Shown piece by piece: positions 26,365 through 35,932 of a DNA stretch of 64,000 bases. The position numbers were made by a program, and so were the translations under genes. The stretch spans positions 7,156,253 through 7,220,252 of the forward strand of contig NZ_CP030118.1 of the NCBI RefSeq assembly GCF_006968745.1. Direction: 5' to 3'. The notes below the pieces were generated by a model. That model had not been told where the DNA came from. It did not search any database and worked only from the letters and a program-made list of their open reading frames with translations. Every line of letters begins with the position of its first letter. Positions within the stretch are counted from its first letter, which is position 1. The stretch comes from Brasilonema sennae CENA114 (GTDB lineage: Bacteria > Cyanobacteriota > Cyanobacteriia > Cyanobacteriales > Nostocaceae).

Positions 26365-27888
26365 TTATGACTCATGTGGAACACATACATCTGGGGCGCA
26401 CAACTTAGGAAACTTTAATGTTGTCACCGTTAGGGTATCCAAATTTACGCGACGGATAGCATGGTTATTCGTATCAGCAATAAACAAATCAGAACCCATC
26501 ACACTCAGTCCAGAAGGTTCCGAAAAACGAGTGTTTTTACCTTCTCCATCTTGTAAACCAACGGAACCATCACCTAAGAGTGTTTGACAATCGCCAGTGT
26601 GGGGGTTAACGAGTTTAATTTTGTGGTTGTAAGTATCAGCAACCCATAACTGATTCTGGGTGTATTCTACTCCTAAACAATGCTGTAACCTAACATCGAA
26701 ACCTTGTCCATCAACGTCACCAAAGCCAAACAAATCACCACTACCGCAAACGGTTCTTACTTGTCGTGGTTCAACCACTCCCACGCCACGAATAGAACTC
26801 ACTTCACTGTCGGCGATATATAATTCTTGTCCATCAGTGGTGATACCACTAGGTTGAGCAAAAGTAGATTCAGTCAGTGCACCATCTACACAAGCTTCTG
26901 CACCAGTACCAGCATAAGTTTGAACCATGCTAGTTTCTAAGTCCATTTCCCAAATTTGATGAGAACCAGCCATTGCAATATACAAGCTATTTTCACATAG
27001 CTGTAAATCCCAAGGAGAATTCAGTGCTGTTTTTCGTGCACTACCAGAGTGAGGACGAATATTACGGCTTTGTTCACCTGTTCCCGCGATCGTTTCTACC
27101 ACTTTGTTTTTCAAGTCAACTCGCCGCAGAGCATGATTTTCTGTATCCGCAACATACAAAATCTGATTTTGTTGATCAAATACCATTCCCTGTGGTGCGA
27201 AAAACTGAGCTTCACTAAAAGAACCATCGGTTAACCCAGATTGTCCAGTCCCAATTAAATTTATAATTTCCCTATCAAAGCTACTCATGACAATGCGGTG
27301 ATGTCCAGAGTCAGCAATAAACAAACCTGCTTGTGTCGCCAGGACTTTACCAGGAAAAGCTAGAGGTGTGATTAATGGTTCTCGTTGTTTTTCTAAAGTC
27401 AGGTTGAGTTCTTGCAAATTAATCGTGCCTTTTTCTTGGTGTTGGCTAACTAACTTTTGAATGAGTTCGTCTAAAACTTTGCGATCGCCTTCACCAGACA
27501 CATAACTAATTACGTAACCTTGTGGATCAATTATCATCAAAGTGGGCCAAGCCCGCACAGCATATTCTTGCCAAACTCGAAATCCACTATCTACTAAAAC
27601 TGGATGTTCGATGTCGTAGCGGAGGATAGCTTGGCGGATATTTTCTGTTTCCTTTTCATTGTCAAATTTGGCACTGTGTACGCCAATAACTGTCAGCCTA
27701 TCTTTATACTTTTGTTCGAGATATTTCAAAGTTGGCAAGATATGCAAGCAGTTGATACAACAATATGTCCAGAAATCTAAAATGACAACTCTACCCCTGA
27801 GTTCTCGAAGAGACAAAGGTTTGTCAACATTCAGCCAAGGATAATTTTGCGGTAATTCTGGTGCTCTGACACGCGGAATCATAAACAA
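26365..27888 (-). CDS. Thioredoxin-like/NHL-repeat protein (NHLRC2-like)
   Basis: This 507-aa protein has an N-terminal thioredoxin-like domain (about 15-165) with the redox pair Cys44-Ile-Asn-Cys47 in the DFWTYCCINC motif, then five or six NHL repeats forming a beta-propeller (ADSGHHRI, ADTENHALRRV, ADSEVSSIR, ADTYNHKIK, ADTNNHAIRRV). The combination is that of NHLRC2-type proteins. No signal peptide was seen, so it is probably cytoplasmic. The reaction is unknown; the CxxC suggests a disulfide or peroxide-related role. A MITE lies just beyond its 3' end. Confidence 0.9.
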   Translation of the reverse strand: MFMIPRVRAPELPQNYPWLNVDKPLSLRELRGRVVILDFWTYCCINCLHILPTLKYLEQKYKDRLTVIGVHSAKFDNEKETENIRQAILRYDIEHPVLVDSGFRVWQEYAVRAWPTLMIIDPQGYVISYVSGEGDRKVLDELIQKLVSQHQEKGTINLQELNLTLEKQREPLITPLAFPGKVLATQAGLFIADSGHHRIVMSSFDREIINLIGTGQSGLTDGSFSEAQFFAPQGMVFDQQNQILYVADTENHALRRVDLKNKVVETIAGTGEQSRNIRPHSGSARKTALNSPWDLQLCENSLYIAMAGSHQIWEMDLETSMVQTYAGTGAEACVDGALTESTFAQPSGITTDGQELYIADSEVSSIRGVGVVEPRQVRTVCGSGDLFGFGDVDGQGFDVRLQHCLGVEYTQNQLWVADTYNHKIKLVNPHTGDCQTLLGDGSVGLQDGEGKNTRFSEPSGLSVMGSDLFIADTNNHAIRRVNLDTLTVTTLKFPKLCAPDVCVPHES

Positions 27889-28102
27889 TTAAAAATTTTA
27901 AATTTTAAATTCAAAATTGACTGTTTTACAGTAAACGGCTGAAATTAAATATAAAACCTCACCCTGCCTCCGGCTTCCCTCTCCTTGCTATAGACGCTTT
28001 GCGGCTTCCCGCAGGGTAGGAGAGGGATTGAGGGTGAGGTTTTATCTTATATTTAATTACGCCTACCGACTTATTTCTAAATTGCATAATACAGTAGCAG
28101 TA

Positions 28103-29017
28103 ATGGTTGGATTAAAAACACTAACGACTACTCAGTTATCAGCTTGGGTGCAACAAGCCAAATTATTAGCACATCAAGGACAAGTTGCTGAGCGTATTCC
28201 TCAATTAGCTTTGGCTAATCCCGATTTATTTGCAGTTCACATTTGCTGTAGTTCGGGAGAAACTTACAGCCAAGGCAATACGGATTGTGTTTTCCCTCTC
28301 ATGAGCGTGATAAAGCCGTTTTCCCTTTTGTATCTACTTGAAGTTGTAGGAGCAGAAACAGTTTTTCAGTGGGTTGGATTTGAGCCATCGGATGCTCCCT
28401 TCAATTCTTTAGAGCAACTAATCGCTGACAATGGACGACCTCGTAATCCTATGATTAACAGTGGCGCAATTACCCTTGCCGATAAGTTACCAGGAAAAGA
28501 TGCGATCGCTCGCACTCACGAATTGTGTCATTGGCTAAACCAAGTTGCTGGTTGTCACCTCAAGTTGGATGAAGTTATGCTCGCTTCTGTGCGCTCAAGT
28601 AACTCCCAAGCTAATCAAGCCATTACGCAATATCTTACAAAAGCAGGTTCTGTAAAGAATCAAGACATTGCCCTTGACACTTATGAACAAATATGCTGTT
28701 TTTCTAGTCAAGTGAAAGATTTAGCCCGTCTGGGTTTGCTTTTAGCGTGTGACAGCGAATGGATCAAACCGCAGCATCGCCGTATTGTCAACTCGCTGAT
28801 GTTAACTTGTGGGTTGTATAAAGCTTCTTCCCAGTATGCTTTACAGATTGGTTTGCCAATCAAATCAGGTATCAGTGGCGCACTGTTGGCGATAGTACCA
28901 GGTGAAGGAGCAGTTGCTTGCTACAGTCCTGCTTTGGATAGTACAGGTAATTCTGTAGGGGCGATCGCCTTTGTTCAAGCTTTATCCCAAGGTTTACAGT
29001 TGAGTATATTTGGGTAG
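28103..29017 (+). CDS. glsA: Glutaminase
   Basis: From ATG 28103 the product is 304 aa, the normal glutaminase length; an in-frame upstream codon at 28028 would add 25 residues that do not fit the family. Serine-dependent glutaminases of the beta-lactamase fold use Ser-X-X-Lys, present here as SVIK in the FPLMSVIKPF motif, with NPMINSGAI and SGISGALLAIVP as further conserved blocks. It converts glutamine to glutamate and ammonia in the cytoplasm. An imperfect repeat upstream (27957-28048, with gcctccggcttccc) separates it from the thioredoxin gene. Confidence 0.95.
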   Translation: MVGLKTLTTTQLSAWVQQAKLLAHQGQVAERIPQLALANPDLFAVHICCSSGETYSQGNTDCVFPLMSVIKPFSLLYLLEVVGAETVFQWVGFEPSDAPFNSLEQLIADNGRPRNPMINSGAITLADKLPGKDAIARTHELCHWLNQVAGCHLKLDEVMLASVRSSNSQANQAITQYLTKAGSVKNQDIALDTYEQICCFSSQVKDLARLGLLLACDSEWIKPQHRRIVNSLMLTCGLYKASSQYALQIGLPIKSGISGALLAIVPGEGAVACYSPALDSTGNSVGAIAFVQALSQGLQLSIFG

Positions 29018-29046
29018 CAGTCCAAAACTTGAACCAAAACTTTAAA

Positions 29047-30654
29047 TTATTGTGCCTGCTGAATTTCCTCGCTTTGCTTTTCGGGTGTAGGCGTCACCTC
29101 TGATTTGGGTTCGGGTGTGGTTTGTAGTTGCGGCACAATTGTTTCTGGTGCAGGGGACTCAATAATCTCCGGTAAGGTTGTAGGTGAGTCAGGTGTTGTT
29201 TCAACTGGTGCTTCTGGAGTTGCTGTTTTGTATGGCTGACGCTTGAAGTAGCGACTGAATCTCGATAGTCCTTCTGAGTGAGGAACAACTTTTTTTGGTA
29301 CGGGCGTTAACTCAGGTTCTGGTTGTGGAGTCTCAATAACCTCTGGCAAAGTAGGAGACAAGCTGGGAGTTGGTTCAACTGTTGGTTGTGGAGTAGGTAT
29401 TTTATCTGTCCGACGCTGGAAGCGATTAAAATAGCCTGCTGATTTCGGTTTTTCCTGTGTTTGAGGTACTGATCCAGATTCAGGAACAGGCGTTTTTTCT
29501 TCCTTTAGTTGTGTTTGAGGTGTTTCTTCAACGCTGGGCGTTAAGGTTGGGGTAGGTGTCGGTTCAGGGATGGGTTGCGTTTCAGGTGTTCCTTTAACGC
29601 TGGGCGTTAAGGTTGGGGTAGGTGTCGGTTCAGGGATGGGTTGCGTTTCAGGTGTTCCTTTAACGCTGGGCGTTAAGGTTGGGGTAGGTGTCGGTTCAGC
29701 AGTTGGAATTTCAGTAGTATAATTCTGGTCTACAATGCTGCGAACTTGATCTGCTGACAGTTCTCCTCTGACAATCTTAGATAAAGTGTCTTTCCCATTG
29801 GGTTCATAGGTAATCAGTCTTACTGTACTGTTGAAGACATTTTTTACAGGGTTTCCCTGTTCATCGAGAAACTCAAGTTTTACCCAATTTTTACCTGGCT
29901 TAAAGCCTTTGAGGTAAACGGATTGCCAGCGATCTAAAACAAAGCTTTCATCATTAATTGTGCAGCGAATGCGCCAATCTGCTATGTCGTCATCAGGGTT
30001 TTCTGTGGCAACTAGATGCAATGGAGCGTTTGTAAGGTAAAAGTCCAGTAGAATTGGTTCTGCGCCGTAACTGCCTTTGGGATGAGTGTATGTTAACAGT
30101 GGCTTGGCTGGCTCGGGGTTGTTGTCGTCAGTTTTGGTGACGACGTGAAATTTTGTTTGAGCGTAAGCACCTTCATTTTTAAAGCTTTCGTCCCAAGGAC
30201 GAGAAGCAAAAACACGCAGGGTATGAGTACCTGGTGGCAAGTCTGGCAAAACCAGGGGATTATTTAGGTTATATACAGCTATTAATGGTTCATTATCGAG
30301 AATGACCTCTAAATGAGGACCAAGCTCTAGTTTTGGATCTTTATATATGGGTAAGTCTTTTACCTGAAAGCGAACAGTGACTGTGTCGTCTTGAAGGATT
30401 TCATCCTGTTTAGGAGTCACTATTGTTACTTGTGGCTGATAAATTTCCAAGGCTGAGCGCAGTTCTTGGATTGTTGCTGGAGGGGAAACTTCTGAGATTT
30501 GCTTTGAAAGCTGGGCTTTTTCTTGCAAGCTGTTATACGGTTCCTGGCTAACGGCTTTCTCTCCACAACTGGTCAAACTTAATATCAGCACTGATGCCAT
30601 CAGCAATCTGAGCATAGCAGTTGCGGTCTTTTGCCACAAGTTCATGCGTTTCAC
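29047..30654 (-). CDS. Lipoprotein with Pro/Thr-rich tandem repeats
   Basis: This 535-aa protein has a lipoprotein signal: basic N-terminus, hydrophobic core LLMASVLILSL and lipobox LTSC with Cys30. The N-terminal half (about 31-315) is a globular region with two beta-rich segments and no recognised domain. The C-terminal half is low complexity (Pro, Thr, Glu) and includes 22-residue repeats of TPTPTLTPSVKGTPETQPIP type. It should be anchored in the plasma or outer membrane with an extended tail that may cross or bind the cell wall. It lies divergently upstream of psaA with about 550 bp between. Confidence 0.8.
   Translation of the reverse strand: MKRMNLWQKTATAMLRLLMASVLILSLTSCGEKAVSQEPYNSLQEKAQLSKQISEVSPPATIQELRSALEIYQPQVTIVTPKQDEILQDDTVTVRFQVKDLPIYKDPKLELGPHLEVILDNEPLIAVYNLNNPLVLPDLPPGTHTLRVFASRPWDESFKNEGAYAQTKFHVVTKTDDNNPEPAKPLLTYTHPKGSYGAEPILLDFYLTNAPLHLVATENPDDDIADWRIRCTINDESFVLDRWQSVYLKGFKPGKNWVKLEFLDEQGNPVKNVFNSTVRLITYEPNGKDTLSKIVRGELSADQVRSIVDQNYTTEIPTAEPTPTPTLTPSVKGTPETQPIPEPTPTPTLTPSVKGTPETQPIPEPTPTPTLTPSVEETPQTQLKEEKTPVPESGSVPQTQEKPKSAGYFNRFQRRTDKIPTPQPTVEPTPSLSPTLPEVIETPQPEPELTPVPKKVVPHSEGLSRFSRYFKRQPYKTATPEAPVETTPDSPTTLPEIIESPAPETIVPQLQTTPEPKSEVTPTPEKQSEEIQQAQ
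29531..29700. repeat. Tandem 66-bp repeat inside the lipoprotein gene
   Basis: The block beginning acgctgggcgttaaggttgg occurs at 29531, 29597 and 29663, spaced exactly 66 bp. Since 66 is a multiple of 3, copy number can change without a frameshift. It encodes the 22-residue Pro/Thr repeat of the lipoprotein tail. Confidence 0.9.
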
Positions 30655-30916
30655 CCAGTGATACTCCTATTACGACTGACTGAATAATTTTGGCTCAAAC
30701 TGTCCACTGGACACTATAGCCCAAATGGAGATTTCTTCGTAGATCGTGTCCAAATATAAAAATGTCATTTTTACTACATTAAGTTTTTAACTTTTTTTCA
30801 TGAACTTTTCATCATTTATAGTAGACGTTTTCTTGGTTAATTGTATTAAATCATATTAATTTTCGGATGAAATACTTAAAAAAGAAAGTTTTGTGGTAGA
30901 AGCATTCATTTCAAGA

Positions 30917-30934
30917 ATTGTAACCATTTGTAAA
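30917..30934 (-). promoter_or_regulatory. HLR1 site (RpaB binding site) upstream of psaA
   Basis: On the minus strand the sequence reads tttacaaatggttacaat, a perfect match to the HLR1 consensus of two (G/T)TTACA(A/T)(A/T) half-sites separated by two bases. HLR1 is the known binding site of RpaB at high-light-regulated promoters such as psaAB. It lies about 290 bp upstream of the psaA ATG and about 120 bp upstream of the -10 candidate. The rpaB gene itself is in this window. Confidence 0.8.
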
Positions 30935-31030
30935 AAAAATGGATAGACTATTGACTTTTTGTCCAATATTTTTGCGGTAAAAAGCAGATGAGGCAATAGA
31001 TTTCCCGATTTTGAATTATTGTTAAAAGAT

Positions 31031-31062
31031 CTGTAACCATGTACAACAGAAGCCTTTATAAT
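31031..31062 (+). promoter_or_regulatory. Candidate psaA promoter (-10 TATAAT with HLR1-like half-sites at -35)
   Basis: TATAAT lies at 31057-31062, about 148 bp upstream of the psaA start codon. In the -35 region there is no TTGACA, but ctgtaaccatgtacaac (31031-31047) contains, on the minus strand, the half-site gttacaga followed by a degenerate second half. A promoter with a weak -35 and an RpaB site at that position is typical of RpaB-activated genes. The long 5' leader that follows would agree with known psaAB transcripts. Confidence 0.5.
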
Positions 31063-31209
31063 TCAACGAGAAACCAATAACCACAAAAAGGTCTTCGTCG
31101 CAGCTCCAGTCATCTATTTCTGGAAGAGGCGACTAAGGTGAACTAAAGCCCGAAAGATACTTAGGTGGTGTTCAATGATTCCTCAATCCAGATAAAGAGA
31201 GGAGGTCGA

Positions 31210-33468
31210 ATGACAATTAGTCCTCCAGAGCGAGAGGAGAAAAAGGCAAGAGTCATAGTCGATAACGACCCGGTACCCACTTCATTTGAACGATGGGCTA
31301 AACCAGGGCATTTCGACAGAGTTCTAGCCAAAGGTCCAAAAACCACAACATGGATTTGGAATCTACACGCGCTCGCCCACGACTTTGATACACATACAAG
31401 CGATTTAGAAGACATATCCCGCAAGATATTCGCAGCACACTTCGGTCACTTAGCCGTAGTGACCATTTGGCTGAGCGGGATGATATTCCACGGCGCTCGC
31501 TTTTCAAACTATGAAGCTTGGCTGAGCGACCCCCTCAATATCAAGCCAAGTGCTCAAGTTGTTTGGCCAATCGTTGGTCAAGACATTTTGAATGGAGATG
31601 TCGGTGGCGGTTTCCACGGTATTCAAATCACGTCCGGCTTTTTCCAAATATGGCGTGGTTGGGGTATCACGAACTCATTCCAACTGTACTGCACTGCAAT
31701 TGGTGGTTTGGTATTAGCAGGCTTATTCTTGTTTGCCGGCTGGTTCCACTATCACAAGCGGGCTCCTAAGTTGGAATGGTTCCAAAATGTCGAGTCAATG
31801 CTCAATCACCACTTAGCAGTATTGCTAGGTTGTGGTTCATTGGGCTGGGCAGGTCACATCATCCACGTATCCTCACCTACTAATAAGTTGTTGGATGCGG
31901 GAGTGGCAGTAAAAGATATACCGTTGCCCCACGAGTTCATTTTGAACAAAGACTTGTTGATTGAGCTGTATCCCAGCTTTGCCAACGGTATAGCGCCTTT
32001 CTTCACTTTGAACTGGGGTGTTTATTCAGACTTCCTCACCTTCAAAGGTGGTCTGAACTCAGTCACAGGTGGGTTGTGGCTCACAGACAATGCCCATCAC
32101 CACTTGGCGATCGCGGTATTGTTCATCGTGGCTGGTCATATGTACCGTACCAACTGGGGTATCGGTCACAGCATCAAAGAGATTCTTGAAAACCATAAAG
32201 GTCCCTTCACTGGTGATGGTCACAGAGGTCTCTACGAAAACTTGACCACTTCCTGGCATGCTCAGTTAGGAACTAACCTTGCTTTCTTGGGTTCCTTGAC
32301 TATCATCATCGCCCACCATATGTACGCGATGCCTCCGTATCCGTACTTGGCGACAGATTATGCAACCCAACTCTGCATCTTCACTCACCATATGTGGATT
32401 GGTGCCTTCCTGATCGTTGGTGGAGCGGCTCACGCAACAATCTTCATGGTGCGGGATTACGATCCAGTGGTAAACCGGAACAACGTGCTGGATCGTGTGC
32501 TTCGCCATAGAGATGCAATCATCTCTCACCTGAACTGGGTATCTATGTTCCTGGGCTTCCACAGCTTTGGACTGTATATCCACAACGACACGATGCGTGC
32601 CTTGGGTCGTCCCCAAGATATGTTCTCTGATACCGCAATTCAGCTGCAACCAGTGTTTGCTCAGTGGATACAAAACATACACACTGTAGCACCAGGTACA
32701 ACAGCACCCAATGCACTAGAACCAGTAAGCTACGCCTTTGGCGGTGGTGTTCTGGCTGTAGGCGGCAAAGTGGCGATGATGCCCATCACACTAGGTACGG
32801 CGGACTTCTTGGTTCACCATATTCACGCCTTCACGATTCACGTTACCGTTCTGATTCTGCTCAAGGGCTTCCTGTTTGCCCGTAGCTCTCGTCTAATTCC
32901 AGACAAGATGAACCTGGGATTCCGCTTCCCCTGCGATGGTCCAGGTCGTGGCGGTACATGTCAGGTATCTGGTTGGGACCACGTGTTCCTTGGTTTGTTC
33001 TGGATGTATAACTGCATCTCGGTTGTGATTTTCCACTTTAGCTGGAAGATGCAATCTGATGTCTGGGGAGTTGTAGACGCAGACGGTACTGTGTCTCATA
33101 TCACTGGTGGTAACTTTGCCCAAAGCGCTCTCACCATTAATGGTTGGCTGCGTGACTTCTTGTGGGCACAAGCTGTACAAGTGATAAACTCTTACGGTAG
33201 TGCGCTCTCAGCTTATGGTCTGCTCTTCTTGGGAGCTCACTTTATCTGGGCATTCAGCTTAATGTTCCTGTTCAGCGGTCGTGGCTACTGGCAAGAGCTG
33301 ATTGAGTCGATTGTCTGGGCACATAATAAACTGAAAGTAGCACCAGCAATTCAGCCCCGTGCTCTGAGCATCATTCAAGGTCGGGCTGTTGGTGTAGCTC
33401 ACTACCTCTTGGGAGGAATTGCTACTACCTGGGCGTTCTTCCACGCACGAATTCTTTCACTGGGCTAA
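31210..33468 (+). CDS. psaA: Photosystem I core protein PsaA
   Basis: From ATG 31210, preceded by the strong ribosome-binding site aggagg about 5 bases upstream, the product is 752 aa, the normal PsaA length. An upstream GTG at 31165 is not used. The FPCDGPGRGGTC loop supplies two of the four cysteines for the 4Fe-4S cluster Fx, and the many His residues in the membrane helices bind chlorophyll. The C-terminus is complete. It forms the photosystem I heterodimer with PsaB in the thylakoid membrane. It is followed by psaB with a 116-bp gap, and expression is probably controlled by RpaB. Confidence 0.99.
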   Translation: MTISPPEREEKKARVIVDNDPVPTSFERWAKPGHFDRVLAKGPKTTTWIWNLHALAHDFDTHTSDLEDISRKIFAAHFGHLAVVTIWLSGMIFHGARFSNYEAWLSDPLNIKPSAQVVWPIVGQDILNGDVGGGFHGIQITSGFFQIWRGWGITNSFQLYCTAIGGLVLAGLFLFAGWFHYHKRAPKLEWFQNVESMLNHHLAVLLGCGSLGWAGHIIHVSSPTNKLLDAGVAVKDIPLPHEFILNKDLLIELYPSFANGIAPFFTLNWGVYSDFLTFKGGLNSVTGGLWLTDNAHHHLAIAVLFIVAGHMYRTNWGIGHSIKEILENHKGPFTGDGHRGLYENLTTSWHAQLGTNLAFLGSLTIIIAHHMYAMPPYPYLATDYATQLCIFTHHMWIGAFLIVGGAAHATIFMVRDYDPVVNRNNVLDRVLRHRDAIISHLNWVSMFLGFHSFGLYIHNDTMRALGRPQDMFSDTAIQLQPVFAQWIQNIHTVAPGTTAPNALEPVSYAFGGGVLAVGGKVAMMPITLGTADFLVHHIHAFTIHVTVLILLKGFLFARSSRLIPDKMNLGFRFPCDGPGRGGTCQVSGWDHVFLGLFWMYNCISVVIFHFSWKMQSDVWGVVDADGTVSHITGGNFAQSALTINGWLRDFLWAQAVQVINSYGSALSAYGLLFLGAHFIWAFSLMFLFSGRGYWQELIESIVWAHNKLKVAPAIQPRALSIIQGRAVGVAHYLLGGIATTWAFFHARILSLG

Positions 33469-33486
33469 AAATCAGCTCTTATTACA

Positions 33487-33527
33487 GTAGTGAGTTTTGA
33501 GTTTTGAGTTCGCTCAAGACTCACTAC
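33487..33527 (+). other. Hairpin between psaA and psaB
   Basis: gtagtgagttttgag (33487-33501) and ctcaagactcactac (33513-33527) are inverted repeats with a single G.U-compatible mismatch and an 11-base loop. There is no T-run after it. It could be an mRNA processing or stability element between the two cistrons, or a Nostocales-type short repeat that happens to fold. Confidence 0.6.
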
Positions 33528-33584
33528 TCATAACTCAAAGCTCTAAGAACCTGATGGCTGAAGGTCAGAGGACTTATCAAACCT

Positions 33585-35760
33585 ATGGCAACAAAATTTC
33601 CAAAATTTAGCCAGGATCTAGCACAAGATCCGACTACGCGTCGGCTGTGGTATGCGATCGCAACAGGAAATGACTTTGAAAGCCACGATGGCATGACAGA
33701 AGAAAATCTTTACCAAAAGATATTCGCAACTCACTTCGGTCATGTGGCAATCATCTTCCTGTGGGCATCGAGCCTGCTGTTCCATGTAGCCTGGCAAGGT
33801 AACTTTGAACAGTGGATAAAAGATCCTCTGCATATCCGTCCAATCGCTCATGCAATCTGGGATCCGCACTTCGGGAAACCAGCAATAGAAGCCTTTACCC
33901 AAGGTGGGGCGAGCTATCCAGTCAATATCACCTACTCAGGCCTTTACCACTGGTGGTACACCATTGGTATGCGGACGAACAATGAACTGTATGTAGGTTC
34001 AGTATTCCTGCTGCTGTTAGCATCATTGTTCCTGTTTGCAGGTTGGTTGCACTTGCAACCGAAGTACCGTCCGAGCTTGGCTTGGTTTAAGAGTGCAGAA
34101 CCACGTCTGAACCACCACCTAGCAGGTCTGTTTGGTGTGAGTTCTTTGGCTTGGACAGGTCACTTAGTTCACGTAGCAATACCCGAATCTCGCGGGTTTA
34201 GCACCATTCTTTACGGGAAATTGGGCAGCTTACGCGAACAACCCTGACACAGCAAACCATGTGTTTGGCACGTCCGAAGGTGCAGGAACAGCAATTCTGA
34301 CATTTTTGGGTGGGTTCCATCCTCAAACCGAATCGCTGTGGCTGACGGATATGGCTCACCACCACTTGGCGATCGCGGTAATTTTCATCATCGCCGGTCA
34401 TATGTACCGGACGAACTTCGGAATTGGTCACAGCATCAAAGAAATGCTCAACGCCAAAAACTTCTTTGGCAGCAAAACCGAAGGTCAGTTCAATTTGCCT
34501 CACCAAGGACTGTACGACACGTACAACAACTCGCTGCACTTCCAGTTGTCGATCCACCTGGCAGCACTGGGAACAATCACGTCCTTGGTAGCGCAGCATA
34601 TGTACGCGATGCCTCCTTACGCATTCATCGGTAAGGACTACACAACGCAAGCAGCTTTGTACACTCATCACCAATACATAGCTGTGTTCATAATGCTGGG
34701 TGCATTTGCTCACGCAGCAATCTTCTGGGTACGTGACTACGACCCAGAGCAAAACAAAGGCAACGTACTAGACCGGGTACTCAAGCACAAAGAAGCAATC
34801 ATCTCGCACTTGAGCTGGGTGTCGTTGTTCTTGGGCTTCCATACCTTGGGTCTATACGTCCACAATGACGTAGTGGTTGCTTTCGGTACACCCGAAAAGC
34901 AGATCCTGATTGAGCCAGTGTTTGCACAATTCATTCAGGCTTCTCACGGAAAAGTGCTGTACGGGTTGAACACCTTGCTGTCTAATCCAGATAGCGTTGC
35001 AGCAACTGCTTGGCCTAACTACGCGAACGTTTGGTTACCAGGTTGGCTGGATGCAGTCAATAACACGACCAACTCGCTGTTCTTAACTATTGGTCCTGGT
35101 GACTTCTTGGTTCACCATGCGTTTGCTCTGGCGATCCACACCACAGTTCTGGTACTGGTAAAAGGTGCTTTGGATGCGCGTGGTTCCAAACTGATGCCCG
35201 ATAAAAAGGACTTCGGTTACTCGTTCCCTTGCGACGGTCCCGGTCGTGGCGGTACTTGCGACATCTCGGCTTGGGACGCTTTCTACATGGCCACATTCTG
35301 GGCACTCAACACTGTAGGTTGGGTGACGTTCTACTGGCACTGGAAGCATCTGGGTATTTGGCAAGGAAACGTCGCACAATTCAACGAATCTTCAACTTAC
35401 CTGATGGGCTGGTTCCGTGATTACCTGTGGGCGAACTCGGCTCAGTTAATTAACGGTTATAACCCCTACGGCATGAACAACTTGTCAGTGTGGGCTTGGA
35501 TGTTCCTGTTCGGACACCTGGTTTGGGCGACAGGATTCATGTTCCTAATCTCTTGGAGAGGTTACTGGCAAGAGTTGATTGAAACTTTGGTTTGGGCACA
35601 CGAGCGTACTCCTTTGGCGAACTTGATTCGCTGGAAAGACAAGCCCGTTGCCATGTCCATCGTTCAAGGTCGTCTGATTGGTTTAGCTCACTTCAGTGTG
35701 GGTTACATCTTGACCTACGGAGCATTCCTGATTGCCTCTACTGCTGGTAAGTTTGGTTGA
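33585..35760 (+). pseudogene. psaB: psaB (photosystem I core) interrupted by an internal 50-bp deletion and frameshift
   Basis: Residues 1-204 (MATKFPKF to IPESRG) are normal PsaB. After that the frame runs 16 codons of foreign sequence and stops at 34245-34247. A second frame (+1 relative to the first) continues GLAPFFTGNWAAY from about 34193 through VFGTSEGAG to the true C-terminus at 35760, including the Fx loop FPCDGPGRGGTC. The missing piece corresponds to 16 residues of PsaB, so about 50 bp are lost between two GG dinucleotides at 34190-34195. Adding those 16 residues back restores 742 aa, the expected length. As written, no intact PsaB is made from this copy. Confidence 0.93.
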
Positions 35761-35797
35761 TGTAGTAGACTAAGCAAATACTTGTAGATAGGTAAGA

Positions 35798-35828
35798 AAT
35801 CTCCTGCTTTCGGGCAGGAGATTTTTTT
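35798..35828 (+). terminator. Rho-independent terminator after psaB
   Basis: Stem aatctcctgc / gcaggagatt with loop tttcgg, followed by a run of seven T. It lies about 40 bp after the psaB stop codon and is the best-formed terminator in the window. Confidence 0.92.
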
Positions 35829-35932
35829 GTGTTGGAGTTTCGAACCAACAAACTAAAGATAGACTCATACCAATTTGAAAAAAGAATGCGACTCCAAAAT
35901 CTAAAATCCCAAAAGGTATAAGGTGGAAAATC

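Noticed and set aside
30940..30985. A second psaA promoter with TTGACT as -35
   Set aside because: The -10 position at the proper spacing is poor (gcggta); not enough support.
34198..34752. 184-codon antisense frame in psaB
   Set aside because: It is a shadow of the psaB coding sequence; its composition (many Cys, Val, His) is not protein-like. The same applies to 32266-32682 in psaA.
33585..35760. Intein, intron or programmed frameshift in psaB
   Set aside because: There is no inserted sequence; about 50 bp are missing, and no slippery site or intron boundary is present.
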